Notes under the pieces: generated by a model
Told to the model about the DNA's origin: nothing
What the model saw: the letters and a program-made list of their open reading frames with translations, nothing else
Database searches by the model: none
Source: JAVBPE01 sp031549865
GTDB taxonomy: Bacteria; Bacillota_I; Bacilli_A; Acholeplasmatales; Anaeroplasmataceae
NCBI GenBank assembly: GCA_031549865.1
Contig: JAVBPE010000008.1
Coordinates: 62,001-126,000, forward strand
Direction of reading: 5' to 3'
Length of the DNA: 64,000 nt
Translations under genes and position numbers: made by a program
In this document: positions 9,178 to 18,209 of the stretch, piece by piece
Layout: each line of letters starts with the position of its first letter
How positions within the stretch are numbered: position 1 is the stretch's first letter

Positions 9178-9893
9178 TGAAGTCTTTAATTTATGGAATA
9201 TCTCTACAACTAAAATTAGATATTAGAAGTAAAACTATGCTTATAACTTGTTATTTAGTGCCTTTATTATTTTTTGTTTTTATGGGTGGTATATTTACTT
9301 CTATTAATCCTGAAAGTAAAAATACACTCATTCAATCAATGACTGTATTTGGAATAACTATGGGGGCTGTAATTGGATTACCTCCATCTTTAGTAGAAAT
9401 ATATGGCAGTGATATAAAAAACGTTTATAAAGCGAATGGAGTGCCGTTATATGTTGGAGTAGTTACACATATTATATCTTCATTTATCCATTTATTTATT
9501 ATGAGTATTATTATATTTTTAGTAGCACCGATTGCTTTTAATGCTTTAATCCCTTCAAATTTATTAATGTATTTTCTATCTTTAATATTATTTATAATAA
9601 CTACTTTAAGTGTTGGAACAATTTTAGGTTTATTTATAAAAAAAATATCGAAACTCACAATGGTTTCACAAATAATATTTTTACCTTCTATAATGTTATC
9701 TGGAATAATGTTTCCCGTATCTATGCTTCCTAAAATATTAGATTATTTTGGAAAGTTATTCCCTGCAACCTGGGGATATAGTATATTTATAAATGATAGA
9801 TTTAATTATAAATTATTTATTCCATTATTTTTAATCTTAATTATTTCAATAATCATTAATCTAATACTATTAAAGAAAATATCTAAGAAATAA
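9177..9893 (+). CDS. ABC-2 type exporter, permease subunit
   Basis: 238 residues with six predicted membrane helices, matching ABC-2 permeases: a long N-terminal loop after helix 1, the segment FLPSIMLSGIMFPVSMLP typical of the family, and a C-terminal helix (FIPLFLILIISIIINLILL). The ATG shares one base with the stop codon of the ATPase gene (TAATG), so the two are translationally coupled and presumably form a 2+2 transporter. Substrate unknown. Confidence 0.88.
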   Translation: MKSLIYGISLQLKLDIRSKTMLITCYLVPLLFFVFMGGIFTSINPESKNTLIQSMTVFGITMGAVIGLPPSLVEIYGSDIKNVYKANGVPLYVGVVTHIISSFIHLFIMSIIIFLVAPIAFNALIPSNLLMYFLSLILFIITTLSVGTILGLFIKKISKLTMVSQIIFLPSIMLSGIMFPVSMLPKILDYFGKLFPATWGYSIFINDRFNYKLFIPLFLILIISIIINLILLKKISKK

Positions 9894-9962
9894 TGAATCT
9901 GCTAATCTTTACTAATAATCTAAAAAGTGGTAAAATAAATAAAAATAAGTGAGGTAAAGATT

Positions 9963-10445
9963 ATGAAAAAATTCTTTTCAGATTTTAAAGATTTTATTAA
10001 AAGAGGAAATATATTAGATTTAGCTATTGGGATGATTATTGGGGCAGCTTTTAATGCAATTGTTAAGAGTTTAGTTAATGATATAATTATGCCATTAATT
10101 GGTTCTGTTGGTGGTGTAAATGTCAGCGAATTAAAATTAATTTTAGTTGATGCAGTATTAGACGCTGAAGGGGAAATAGTTACGGCAGCTGTAACCCTAA
10201 ATTATGGTAGTTTTATTCAATCGATTATTGATTTTTTAATTATTGCTTTCTCAATATTCTTAGCTATTAGAATAATGATGAGTACTTCAAATAATTTAAA
10301 GAAAATGAAGAAAAATAAAAATGAAGAAGTTATAGTAACTGAAGAAGTGAAAGAAGAAACTAAAGTAGTAGAAGTGAAACCATCAGTTGAAGATTTATTA
10401 TCAGATATTAAAACAATTTTAGAAAATAAGCAAAAAGAAGAATAA
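9963..10445 (+). CDS. mscL: Large-conductance mechanosensitive channel MscL
   Basis: 160 residues, slightly longer than the usual 130-150. It starts with the amphipathic helix and TM1 typical of the family (FKDFIKRGNILDLAIGMIIGAAFNAIVKSLVNDIIMPLIG), followed by a periplasmic loop and TM2 (SIIDFLIIAFSIFLAIRIM). The extra length is an acidic/basic C-terminal tail before the conserved last helix (VEDLLSDIKTIL). It forms a pentameric pore that opens on membrane stretch to release solutes on osmotic downshock. Single-gene unit closed by a terminator. Confidence 0.96.
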   Translation: MKKFFSDFKDFIKRGNILDLAIGMIIGAAFNAIVKSLVNDIIMPLIGSVGGVNVSELKLILVDAVLDAEGEIVTAAVTLNYGSFIQSIIDFLIIAFSIFLAIRIMMSTSNNLKKMKKNKNEEVIVTEEVKEETKVVEVKPSVEDLLSDIKTILENKQKEE

Positions 10446-10476
10446 AATGGTGCGATTAATTTCACACCATTTTTTC
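10446..10476 (+). terminator. Rho-independent terminator after mscL
   Basis: ATGGTG pairs with CACCAT across a short loop, then six T residues, directly after the mscL stop. Confidence 0.75.
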
Positions 10477-10638
10477 TTGTAAAAAAATATTTTTTTATTA
10501 TTTACGACATTTTTTAGCAAAAAAGAATATAAAAATAAGAGTTTTAAAAAAAATGTAAAATGAAAATATAGTCTTTTTTTGTCAAAAATGTACTTCCTTA
10601 TTAAAGTTAATTTATAATAGGTTCGAGGTGGGGGAGAA

Positions 10639-10995
10639 ATGAATTTAGAAGTAAAAATATCAGTAAAAAGCAATATTATGTTTGTGAGGTTAAAGGGGGA
10701 TATGGATGAGGATAACTTAAGCGATTTAAGAGATAAGTTATCTAAAATGATTGATGATTATGGGGTTTATCATTTAGTTTTAAATCTTGAAAGGCTGACT
10801 TTCTTAGATTCATCAGGGATTGGTCTTATAATTGGGAGATATCATCAATTGAAAAAAAAAGGTGGAGATGTTACATTATGTAATGTCAATGATAGAGTAG
10901 AAAGGATTATAAAATTATCAGGTTTGCTTCGTATATGTAAAATAAGAGATACAGAAGAAACTGCTAGATTAATGTTAGGTGTTGTATATGAATGA
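10639..10995 (+). CDS. spoIIAA: Anti-sigma F factor antagonist SpoIIAA
   Basis: 118 residues, a STAS-domain protein. The phosphorylatable Ser is S58 in the motif LDSSGIGLIIGRYHQLKKKGG, matching the Bacillus SpoIIAA motif MDSSGLGVILGRY. Unphosphorylated SpoIIAA binds SpoIIAB and frees sigma F in the forespore. The ribosome site GGTGGGGGAG precedes the ATG, and the stop overlaps the start of spoIIAB, as in other spore formers. A -10-like TATAAT lies at about 10612 with only a weak -35, and no clear sigma H box was seen. Confidence 0.94.
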   Translation: MNLEVKISVKSNIMFVRLKGDMDEDNLSDLRDKLSKMIDDYGVYHLVLNLERLTFLDSSGIGLIIGRYHQLKKKGGDVTLCNVNDRVERIIKLSGLLRICKIRDTEETARLMLGVVYE

Positions 10996-11413
10996 AATAA
11001 AGCTACAAGTTTTAAGTCTTAAGAAAAATATTCAAATTGTTCGTAATATTATTGGTATTATTTTAGTTGATAAAAATCCAACAATGAGTTTTATTAACGA
11101 AATAAAGACTGTCACATCAGAAGCTATAACAAACGCTATTGTTCATGGCTATGAAGGTAGTGAAGATAAAATGATTGATATTAATGTTAATATCTATGAT
11201 GATGCGGTTAAAATTGTTATTGAAGATAAAGGAATCGGTATTAAAGATATAGAAGAAGCAAAAACACCACTATTTTCATCTAAGAAAGATGATGAAAGAA
11301 GTGGATTAGGTTTTACCATAATGGAAATATTTTCGGATGAATTTAATGTTGAAAGCGAAGTAGGAGTAGGGACAAAAGTTACAATAATCAAAAAATGGAT
11401 TAATCATGTATAG
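10988..11413 (+). CDS. spoIIAB: Anti-sigma F factor / serine kinase SpoIIAB
   Basis: 141 residues, normal length. GHKL-type kinase: N-box EIKTVTSEAITNAIVHGYEG, G1 box EDKGIGIKDIEEAKTPLFSS, and a G2 box ERSGLGFTIMEIF, each closely matching Bacillus SpoIIAB. It holds sigma F inactive and phosphorylates SpoIIAA on Ser. The ATG at 10988 lies in the ATGAATGA overlap with the spoIIAA stop; a GTG 9 bases earlier is possible but lacks a spaced ribosome site. The usual next gene, sigF (spoIIAC), is absent: the next gene is spoVAC, 39 bases on. Confidence 0.95.
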   Translation: MNEIKLQVLSLKKNIQIVRNIIGIILVDKNPTMSFINEIKTVTSEAITNAIVHGYEGSEDKMIDINVNIYDDAVKIVIEDKGIGIKDIEEAKTPLFSSKKDDERSGLGFTIMEIFSDEFNVESEVGVGTKVTIIKKWINHV

Positions 11414-11452
11414 AAATTAATTTAAATTTAATACTATAATTGGTGATTAAAT

Positions 11453-11896
11453 TTGAATGTAAATAAACAAGAATATGTAAAAAATTTAAAAGTAAAACAG
11501 GATTATAAAAAATTAACAATTAACTTTTTTAAATCCTTTTTGTTTGGTGGAACTATCTGCCTTTTTGGTCAATTTTTATTATATTTATATACAGATGTTT
11601 TAAAAATTGATACTACTGATGCTAAAACATATATGATATGTTCAGTAATTTTAATAGCAAGTATCTTATCAGTATTAGGAGTTTATGATAAGCTTGGTCA
11701 AATTGGTCGTAGTGGAATGTCTATTCCTATTTCTGGATTCGCTAATTCAATGGTCTCATCAGCAATGGAATTCCGCCCTGAAGGATTTATCCTTGGAATC
11801 GGAGCTAATACCTTCAAATTAGCTGGTACTGTAATTGTGTTAGGAACATTTAGCGCAATAATTGTTGCAATTATTCGCTTTATATTTGGTATATAA
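11453..11896 (+). CDS. spoVAC: Stage V sporulation protein AC
   Basis: 147 residues with four hydrophobic helices and the conserved stretch GVYDKLGQIGRSGMSIPISGFANSMVSSAMEF typical of SpoVAC. In Bacillus, SpoVAC is the mechanosensitive-like channel for dipicolinic acid in the spore inner membrane. The start is a TTG preceded by TTGGTGATT; no ATG lies nearby in frame. It begins the spoVAC-spoVAD-spoVAE trio, the minimal spoVA set of clostridia; spoVAA and spoVAB are absent. Confidence 0.93.
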   Translation: MNVNKQEYVKNLKVKQDYKKLTINFFKSFLFGGTICLFGQFLLYLYTDVLKIDTTDAKTYMICSVILIASILSVLGVYDKLGQIGRSGMSIPISGFANSMVSSAMEFRPEGFILGIGANTFKLAGTVIVLGTFSAIIVAIIRFIFGI

Positions 11897-11898
11897 AT

Positions 11899-12897
11899 AT
11901 GAAAAAAGGAATCCAAAGTATTGTTTTTAACAATGTTTATATTAATGAAACTGCAACAGTAGTTGGACCGGTTGAAGGAAGAGGTCCATTAAAGACGTAT
12001 TTCGATAAAGTTTATCATGATTTACGCTTAGACCAAGAAAGTTTTGAAAAAGCAGAAATAATGTTTCAAAAAGATGCAATAAAAATATTATTGCAAAAAA
12101 GTTTAGAAATCGAAGCTAATATTGATTATGTAATGGCTGGAGATTTAATAAATCAAGATGCTATTTCAAACTATGCATTAAGAGATTATTCTATTCCCTT
12201 TATAGGTATATTTGGAGCGTGCTCAACTTCTGTTCTTGGCGTAATAAATGGTGCAAATTACATTGAAGCACAATCAGCTAAGAAAGTTATTACAATGACT
12301 TCATCACATAACCTAAGTGCAGAACGTCAATTTAGAAATCCAGTTGAATATGGTGGTGCCAAAAATGATACTACTACATTTACAGTAAGTGGAGCGAGTG
12401 CTTGTTTATTATCCGATAAAGAAGATAAAATTAAAGTAACAGGGGCAACAATAGGAAAAGTAATTGACGTTGGATTTAAAGATGCAACCGATATGGGTAG
12501 AGCAATGGCTCCAGCGGCAATTGAAACCTTAATTACGCATTTTAATGATTTTAATACTAATCCAAGCGATTATGATTTAATTCTAACAGGCGATTTATCT
12601 TTATACGGCAGTGAGATAGTGCGTAAAATGTTAAATGAAAGATATCAAAGCGTTTCAAATTATAACGATTGCGGTAATTTAATTTTCAATCGTCAAAAAG
12701 ATGAAGTTTTTGCTGGTGGTAGCGGTTGTGCGTGTTGTGGAGTTGTAAGTTTTGGTTATATTAAAAAACTACTTCTTGATGGCAGATATAAAAAGGTTTT
12801 AATCTGCGCAACAGGAGCATTACTTAACACAAATTTATCCTTACAAAAAGAAAGTATACCATGTATTGCACATGCTATAGTATTAGAGGTGGTTTAA
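11899..12897 (+). CDS. spoVAD: Stage V sporulation protein AD
   Basis: 332 residues, full length. The thiolase-like fold of SpoVAD is recognisable from GPVEGRGPLKTYFDKVYHD near the N-terminus, FGACSTSVLGVINGANYIE, and GGSGCACCGVVSFGYI near the C-terminus. The protein binds dipicolinic acid and takes part in its uptake into the forespore. It begins 3 bases after spoVAC and is followed immediately by spoVAE, whose ATG abuts its TAA, so all three are translationally coupled. Confidence 0.95.
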   Translation: MKKGIQSIVFNNVYINETATVVGPVEGRGPLKTYFDKVYHDLRLDQESFEKAEIMFQKDAIKILLQKSLEIEANIDYVMAGDLINQDAISNYALRDYSIPFIGIFGACSTSVLGVINGANYIEAQSAKKVITMTSSHNLSAERQFRNPVEYGGAKNDTTTFTVSGASACLLSDKEDKIKVTGATIGKVIDVGFKDATDMGRAMAPAAIETLITHFNDFNTNPSDYDLILTGDLSLYGSEIVRKMLNERYQSVSNYNDCGNLIFNRQKDEVFAGGSGCACCGVVSFGYIKKLLLDGRYKKVLICATGALLNTNLSLQKESIPCIAHAIVLEVV

Positions 12898-13248
12898 ATG
12901 ATCTATTTATATGCATTTTTAATAGGTGGCTTAATTTGCGGAATCGCTGAAGTAATTCAAACATTATTTAAATTAACTCCAGGGCATGTCACAGGTATAT
13001 TTGTAATCGTTGGTGTCTTCTTAGATTTCTTTAATTTTTATGATAAATTAATAGAAATTGCCGGAGCAGGAGCATTACTTCCAATTACAAGCTTTGGACA
13101 TTCACTTGTTGATGCCGCGATGAAAGGTGCGAATGAGCACGGTTTTATCGGAATATTTACTGGTGTATATAGTTCAACATCGGCTGGTATAGCTTTAGCA
13201 ATTGTTCTAAGTGTTTTTGCCGGATTGTTTTTTAAACCAAGAAGCTAA
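12898..13248 (+). CDS. spoVAE: Stage V sporulation protein AE (SpoVAEb type)
   Basis: 116 residues, four hydrophobic segments, matching SpoVAEb: AEVIQTLFKLTPGHVTGIFVIVGVFLDFF and ITSFGHSLVDAAMKGA, then a C-terminal TM helix. It is related to SpoVAC in sequence and is part of the dipicolinic-acid channel. GAGGTGG overlaps the end of spoVAD and serves as its ribosome site. The operon ends here at a terminator; spoVAF and gerA-type genes do not follow. Confidence 0.93.
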   Translation: MIYLYAFLIGGLICGIAEVIQTLFKLTPGHVTGIFVIVGVFLDFFNFYDKLIEIAGAGALLPITSFGHSLVDAAMKGANEHGFIGIFTGVYSSTSAGIALAIVLSVFAGLFFKPRS

Positions 13249-13263
13249 TATTGTTAAATTAAG

Positions 13264-13290
13264 AAAAGATATGGAAATATCTTTTTTTTA
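13264..13290 (+). terminator. Rho-independent terminator after the spoIIA-spoVA operon
   Basis: AAAAGATAT and ATATCTTTT pair around a short loop, followed by a T run. Confidence 0.75.
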
Positions 13291-13331
13291 ATCCTAAAAT
13301 TTAGTATAATGAAAAAATACGAGGTGGTTAT

Positions 13332-14087
13332 ATGAAGTCTAAAATATTTAAACCAAGTCCAATAATCGCAATATTGATGTATTTAGTTATATTTGTATTT
13401 TTTTCTTCATTTATAACTATGGGGATTGGTTTTATTTGGGTGATGAATGGACAAATTAATATGAAAGAAATGCTTGATTACTTTTCTTTAAGTGAAGTCT
13501 CAAATGAGGTTAAAAGCATTGGTGATAAAGCGTATACAATTGGTAACTTCATTACGTATTTATTATTATTTATAACTATAACTTTTTATTTAAGAGATAA
13601 ATTAAAAGAAGATATATCAAAGTCAAAAAATTGGTTATTTGTTATTTGGATTGTAGTCGGATCGATTGCGTTTTATTATATAAATGATGGTGTTGGCTAT
13701 CTTGCTGATAAACTAACAAATACTACAAGTGATAATCAAGAATTAATTATTTCAATGATATTCACAAACCCAGTATTAACGTTTATGAGTGTTGGGATAT
13801 TAGCGCCAGTAGTTGAAGAATTAATATATCGTAAGGCAATATTTGAAATTTTTAAAACGCGTCCAGTTATCGCTTTTATAGTAAGTGTTTTGATATTTGC
13901 ACTTCCACATATGTTAAGTACAAGTACTACTATCTTAAATTGGTGTATACTGTTTGCTGCCTATGCAACTAGTGGATTATTACTTGCAGTATCATATTAT
14001 TTTAGTAAAAAAAACATCTATGTTCCAATAGTTTTACATATGGTTTCTAATATCGTGGCATTTATATTTATTTATGGAGGTTTCTAA
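13332..14087 (+). CDS. CPBP-family intramembrane metalloprotease
   Basis: 251 residues, about seven TM helices. The CPBP (CAAX protease/bacteriocin-immunity) motifs are present in order: EELIYRK (EExxxR), FALPHM (FxxxH) and HMVSN (HxxxN). Members cleave membrane proteins or peptides within the bilayer; in Bacillota many process pheromones or give bacteriocin self-immunity. The substrate here is unknown. Its own promoter is likely: TATAAT lies about 30 bases upstream. It shares one base with the start of the next gene. Confidence 0.85.
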   Translation: MKSKIFKPSPIIAILMYLVIFVFFSSFITMGIGFIWVMNGQINMKEMLDYFSLSEVSNEVKSIGDKAYTIGNFITYLLLFITITFYLRDKLKEDISKSKNWLFVIWIVVGSIAFYYINDGVGYLADKLTNTTSDNQELIISMIFTNPVLTFMSVGILAPVVEELIYRKAIFEIFKTRPVIAFIVSVLIFALPHMLSTSTTILNWCILFAAYATSGLLLAVSYYFSKKNIYVPIVLHMVSNIVAFIFIYGGF

Positions 14088-14602
14088 TGTTAAAAAAAGA
14101 TATCAATTTAATAGAATTTAATCCATTTTTGGACTTAGGCAAAACTTGGGCTATTCTTACTTGTGGTGGGGCTAATGATTTTAATTCTATGACAATAAGC
14201 TGGGGTGGATTTGGAGTATTATGGAATAAAAATGTTTGCTATGTATTTATTCGTAAAAGCCGTCATACTCTAAATTTTATGGAAAATAATTCAGTCTTTA
14301 CGTTAAGCTTTTTAAAAGATGTTTACCGTAAGGAGTTAAATATTTTTGGAACAAAATCAGGACGTGATATAGACAAATATAAAGAAACAGGATTAACAAG
14401 TGTTTTAGATATTGATAATAATTGCGTGTATGTTAAAGAAGCATATAAAGTCTTAAAAATTAGAAAATTATTTAAAACAGAAATGAAAAATGAAGATTTT
14501 ATTGATAAAAATTTAATAGACAAATTTTATAAAGATAATGATTATCATTTGATGTTTGTTGGAGAAGTTATTCAATATATTGTAGGTGATGAAAATGATT
14601 AA
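14087..14602 (+). CDS. Flavin reductase-like, FMN-binding split-barrel protein
   Basis: 171 residues. The N-terminal part carries the flavin reductase-like signature: WAILTCGGANDFNSMTISWGGFGVLWNKNVCYVFIRKSRHTLNFM, then FTLSFL and GTKSGRDIDKYKETGL. Proteins of this type bind FMN and are often annotated as flavoredoxins in anaerobes. It is translationally coupled to the CPBP gene (stop and start share a base), and the HAD gene overlaps its 3' end. Electron donor and acceptor are unknown. Confidence 0.85.
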   Translation: MLKKDINLIEFNPFLDLGKTWAILTCGGANDFNSMTISWGGFGVLWNKNVCYVFIRKSRHTLNFMENNSVFTLSFLKDVYRKELNIFGTKSGRDIDKYKETGLTSVLDIDNNCVYVKEAYKVLKIRKLFKTEMKNEDFIDKNLIDKFYKDNDYHLMFVGEVIQYIVGDEND

Positions 14603-15302
14603 AAATGTATTTTTCGATTTAGATGCGACTTTACTGCAAATGAATCAAGATTTGTTCTTAGAAAAATATTTTATGCTTTTACATAAAAAGGCATTAGCGT
14701 TTGGGTATAATGGCCAAGATATTTTAAAGTTGACTGAAGCAGGAGTTTATAAAATGCTTCAAAACAATGGGGTTAAAACTAATGAAGAAGTCTATTGGAA
14801 TTATATAAATGAAAAATTAGGTAATAATAATTTAAAAGATTTTTTTGAAGATTTTTATAATAATGACTTTAATGAATGTGCAAAAGTAGTTAATACTCAG
14901 CCTTATAGTAATTTAATTATTAAAGAATTAAAAGAAAAAAATTATAATGTAATAGTTGCGACAAACCCAGTATTTCCTAAAATATGCACAGATAAAAGAT
15001 TAAAATGGGCTGGTGTTGATATAAATGATCTTTTATATGTCTCAACATATGAAAATAGTTCATATACAAAGCCTAAAAAGGAATATTTTATGGAAATTTT
15101 AAATAAACTTAATCTAAGAAGTGATGAAACTATTATGATAGGAAATGATATGGAAGATGATTTCTTAAATATTAAAGACTTCTTAAAATGCATATTGATT
15201 AAGGATTGTTTAATTAATAAAAAGAATGTTGACATTAACATTGATACATATTCTTTAAAAGATTTCTATAATGAAGTACTAAAATTTCCAAGGGTGATTT
15301 AA
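14595..15302 (+). CDS. HAD-superfamily hydrolase
   Basis: 236 residues. Motif I is FFDLDATLL (DxDxT nucleophile), motif II is IVATNP, motif III has KPKKEYF and motif IV is MIGNDMEDDF. A helical cap sits between I and II (class C1 type). The phosphatase substrate cannot be told. The ATG at 14595 is favoured because GTAGGTGAT lies just upstream; two earlier in-frame starts (14586 GTG, 14589 ATG) overlap that site. It overlaps the flavin reductase gene by 8 bases. Confidence 0.85.
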   Translation: MIKNVFFDLDATLLQMNQDLFLEKYFMLLHKKALAFGYNGQDILKLTEAGVYKMLQNNGVKTNEEVYWNYINEKLGNNNLKDFFEDFYNNDFNECAKVVNTQPYSNLIIKELKEKNYNVIVATNPVFPKICTDKRLKWAGVDINDLLYVSTYENSSYTKPKKEYFMEILNKLNLRSDETIMIGNDMEDDFLNIKDFLKCILIKDCLINKKNVDINIDTYSLKDFYNEVLKFPRVI

Positions 15303-16235
15303 TTGTCAAAAGCTATTGATATGCATTGTGATACTTTGTCTTATTTATACAAAAAAAATGAGTTAGATTTATATAATACTAATTCAATGGTCGATATAAA
15401 AAGATTAATTGATAATAACTATTACGCTCAAGCCTTTGCTGTTTTTGTTCATTTAAATGATAAGGCATACTTTGAAGCATTAAAGATTATTGATTTTTTT
15501 AAAAATGAGATGAATAAAAATGAGGAATACATATCTCAAGTTTATAAACCAAGCGATTTAATGAATAATATAAATAATAATAAACTAAGTGCAATTTTAA
15601 CAATTGAAGACTTGGGGATTATTGATAATGATTTATTAAAAATAAACGAATTATATAATTTAGGTGTAAGAATGATGGGTTTAATTTGGAATTATGAAAA
15701 TTCTATTGGATCCCCTCAAGTTTTAAATATCGATAAAGGATTAACAGTGTTTGGAATAAAAGTAGTCGAAAAATTAAATGATTTAGGTATTATAATAGAT
15801 GTATCGCATTTATCAAATCAAGGTGTTTTAGATGTATTAAAATATAGTAATAAACCAATCGTTGCATCCCACTCTAATGCATATAAAGTATGTAATAACA
15901 AAAGAAACCTAAATGATGATTTAATAAAGAAAATAAATGAAAATAGAGGAATCATTGGTATAAACTTTTATTCTGATTTCTTGTCAAATGAAAAACAATA
16001 CGCTTCAATAGATGATGTTATTTTACATATCAAATATATATATAACTTAGTTGGAATCGATGTAATAGCTTTAGGTAGCGATTTTGATGGAATAAGTCCT
16101 AACCCTTTCATTAAAGATTGTTCATTCATGTCAGTATTAAAGATCAGGCTAAAAGAAGAAGGGTTTAGCGATATACAAATAGATAAAATAATGTATTTAA
16201 ATTTTTTAAGAGTTTTTAAAGATAATATAAAATAA
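15303..16235 (+). CDS. Membrane dipeptidase (M19, renal dipeptidase-like)
   Basis: 310 residues, amidohydrolase fold. DMHCDTLSYL supplies the first metal-binding HxD, TIEDLG the bridging Glu, VSHLSNQG and ASHSNAYKVC the metal-binding His residues, and GSDFDGI the catalytic Asp. M19 enzymes hydrolyse L-D and L-L dipeptides at a dizinc centre; no signal peptide is seen, so it is probably cytoplasmic. The start is TTG (15303) with AAGGGTG upstream, directly following the HAD gene. Confidence 0.9.
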   Translation: MSKAIDMHCDTLSYLYKKNELDLYNTNSMVDIKRLIDNNYYAQAFAVFVHLNDKAYFEALKIIDFFKNEMNKNEEYISQVYKPSDLMNNINNNKLSAILTIEDLGIIDNDLLKINELYNLGVRMMGLIWNYENSIGSPQVLNIDKGLTVFGIKVVEKLNDLGIIIDVSHLSNQGVLDVLKYSNKPIVASHSNAYKVCNNKRNLNDDLIKKINENRGIIGINFYSDFLSNEKQYASIDDVILHIKYIYNLVGIDVIALGSDFDGISPNPFIKDCSFMSVLKIRLKEEGFSDIQIDKIMYLNFLRVFKDNIK

Positions 16236-16237
16236 AT

Positions 16238-16259
16238 AACTGCAAATGCAGTTTTTTTT
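16238..16259 (+). terminator. Rho-independent terminator after the dipeptidase gene
   Basis: AACTGCA and TGCAGTT pair around two bases, then eight T residues. Confidence 0.8.
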
Positions 16260-16308
16260 CTTAATTTTAATAAAAAATAGTATAATAAGAAAAGAAGGAG
16301 TGATTAAA

Positions 16309-16908
16309 GTGATTTCAAATTATAATGATTTTAAAAAATTAATAGAAAATCAAAAAGAAAAAAAGACACTTTTATTACATAGCTGCTGTGCGCCATGCTC
16401 TAGCTATGTTTTAACATTCCTAGCCAAATATTTTAAAATCACTGTTTTTTATTCAAATGATAATATATTTCCAATGAATGAATTTTATAAAAGATTAGAG
16501 GAACAAAAAAAAATAATTGAATTATTAAATTTAAATATAGAATTCATAGATGATAGTTACAATGAATCAAATTATTATAAGGCTGTAAGTGGCTATGAAG
16601 ATTTGGGTGAAAAATCAGTTAGATGTTATAACTGCTATAAAATGCGTTTGGAAAAAACGGCAATAAAAGCTAAAGAATTAGGTTTTGATTACTTTACGAC
16701 TACCTTATCAGTTAGTCCATATAAAATTTCAACATGGATAAATGAAATTGGTTATTTTTTAGAAAAAAAATATAATATTAATTTTTTATATTCTGATTTT
16801 AAAAAAGAAGAGGGATATAAAAAAAGTATTAAACTTTCAAATGATTATGAGTTATATCGTCAACATTATTGTGGCTGCGTATTTTCTTATGAGGAAGTGA
16901 ACAAATGA
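16309..16908 (+). CDS. queH: Epoxyqueuosine reductase QueH
   Basis: 199 residues. QueH catalyses the last step of queuosine synthesis on tRNA, reducing epoxyqueuosine, and is the non-cobalamin alternative to QueG. The cysteine set that binds the iron-sulfur cluster and the extra iron is intact: C26-C27-x-x-C30 in HSCCAPCSSYVL, RCYNCYKMR in the middle and HYCGCVFS at the end. The start is GTG at 16309 with AAGGAG 8 bases upstream; a longer open frame from 16246 would run through the terminator and the promoter TATAAT at 16281. The patatin gene overlaps the stop codon. Confidence 0.93.
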   Translation: MISNYNDFKKLIENQKEKKTLLLHSCCAPCSSYVLTFLAKYFKITVFYSNDNIFPMNEFYKRLEEQKKIIELLNLNIEFIDDSYNESNYYKAVSGYEDLGEKSVRCYNCYKMRLEKTAIKAKELGFDYFTTTLSVSPYKISTWINEIGYFLEKKYNINFLYSDFKKEEGYKKSIKLSNDYELYRQHYCGCVFSYEEVNK

Positions 16909-18209
16909 AAAGGGCATTAGTTTTATGTGGTGGAGGTTCAAAAGGTGCTTACCATATGGGGGCATGGGACGCTTTAAGACAATTAGATGAAAAATTTGAT
17001 ATCGTTACTGGGACTTCAATAGGTAGTTTAGTTGGAGCTTTATATGTTCAAGATGACTATGAAAAATGTTCAGATTTATGGAAAACAATAAGTAATTCAA
17101 TGTTAATGAATAATCCCGTAATATTAGAAGGGAATAGTATAAAAATAGATTTAAAAAAGAATACAGATTTACTACCCTTTATTAAAAAATATATTAAAGA
17201 TTTAGGTGCAGATATTGGTCCTTTTTTAAATTTGATGGATGATTATATCGATCCGATTAAAATTAAAAAATCTAAAATAGATTTGGGTATTGTCACGGCT
17301 ATATTTCCATCATTTAAACCTGTTGAAGTAGTTGCAAAAGAATTACCTGATAATGAAATCTCTAAGTTCTTAGTTGCTTCCTCATCATGTTTTCCTATTT
17401 TTCCATTATGTAAAATAGGTAATAACAACTATATTGATGGGGGATATTATGACAACTTACCTATAAATTTTGCGATAAATATGGGTGCTATTGAAATAGT
17501 TGCTATAGATTTAAATTATAATTACACCCATAAGGAGTTTTTAAATTATCCATTTGTTAAATATATTAAACCTTCTTGGCATTTAGGTTCTTTCTTTTTG
17601 TTTGATCAAACAATTATTCAAAACAATCGAATTTTAGGTTATAATGATACTATGAAAGCATATAACGTTTTTGATGGTTATAGATATACTTTTTTTAAAT
17701 ATAATCCAGATTTACAAAAATGTCGTGAATTCAATATTTATTTAACGAAAATGGCTTTGAAACTTAGAAATTTAAAGATAAAAACACATGTAAAACCAGA
17801 AGAAAATGGAGATATATTCTTTTTATTAAGACAATACACTAATCACTCACTAAGTGATTATGATTATTTTATAAGGACAATAGAAATCTTAGGAGAATTT
17901 TTTTCTATAAATCATTTGCTAATTTATAATGTAAGTGATTTTATTAAAATGATAATTTCTGAAATTGATGCAATAGAATATAATCTTCTTTTATTAAAAG
18001 ATTATGATAAACTAAAAAGTGGTAATAAACAACGTGATTTTATCGCAAGAATCAATGATAAATTATTAATGAAGTATGTATATAATACAGCCTTAGAAGA
18101 TGATTTTGTTTGTAATTTATTAGCTACAAAACCAATTATATTTTTAATGTTAGCATTTTATCAAATATGGAATAAGAAGATGGATTTAAATTATGGTAAA
18201 GAAATATAA
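16905..18209 (+). CDS. Patatin-like phospholipase
   Basis: 434 residues. The oxyanion loop is CGGGSKGAYHMGAW, the nucleophile is S38 in GTSIGSLVG and the catalytic Asp is in IDGGYYDNLP: the complete Ser/Asp dyad of the patatin family. The 200 residues after the catalytic domain are helical and unassigned. Likely a cytoplasmic or membrane-associated lipid acyl hydrolase; substrate unknown. The ATG overlaps the queH stop codon (ATGA) and the 3' end overlaps the next gene. Confidence 0.88.
   Translation: MKRALVLCGGGSKGAYHMGAWDALRQLDEKFDIVTGTSIGSLVGALYVQDDYEKCSDLWKTISNSMLMNNPVILEGNSIKIDLKKNTDLLPFIKKYIKDLGADIGPFLNLMDDYIDPIKIKKSKIDLGIVTAIFPSFKPVEVVAKELPDNEISKFLVASSSCFPIFPLCKIGNNNYIDGGYYDNLPINFAINMGAIEIVAIDLNYNYTHKEFLNYPFVKYIKPSWHLGSFFLFDQTIIQNNRILGYNDTMKAYNVFDGYRYTFFKYNPDLQKCREFNIYLTKMALKLRNLKIKTHVKPEENGDIFFLLRQYTNHSLSDYDYFIRTIEILGEFFSINHLLIYNVSDFIKMIISEIDAIEYNLLLLKDYDKLKSGNKQRDFIARINDKLLMKYVYNTALEDDFVCNLLATKPIIFLMLAFYQIWNKKMDLNYGKEI

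Noticed and set aside
16246..16308. N-terminal extension of QueH
   Set aside because: It would translate the terminator of the preceding gene and the promoter TATAAT; the GTG at 16309 has a well-spaced AAGGAG and fits family length.
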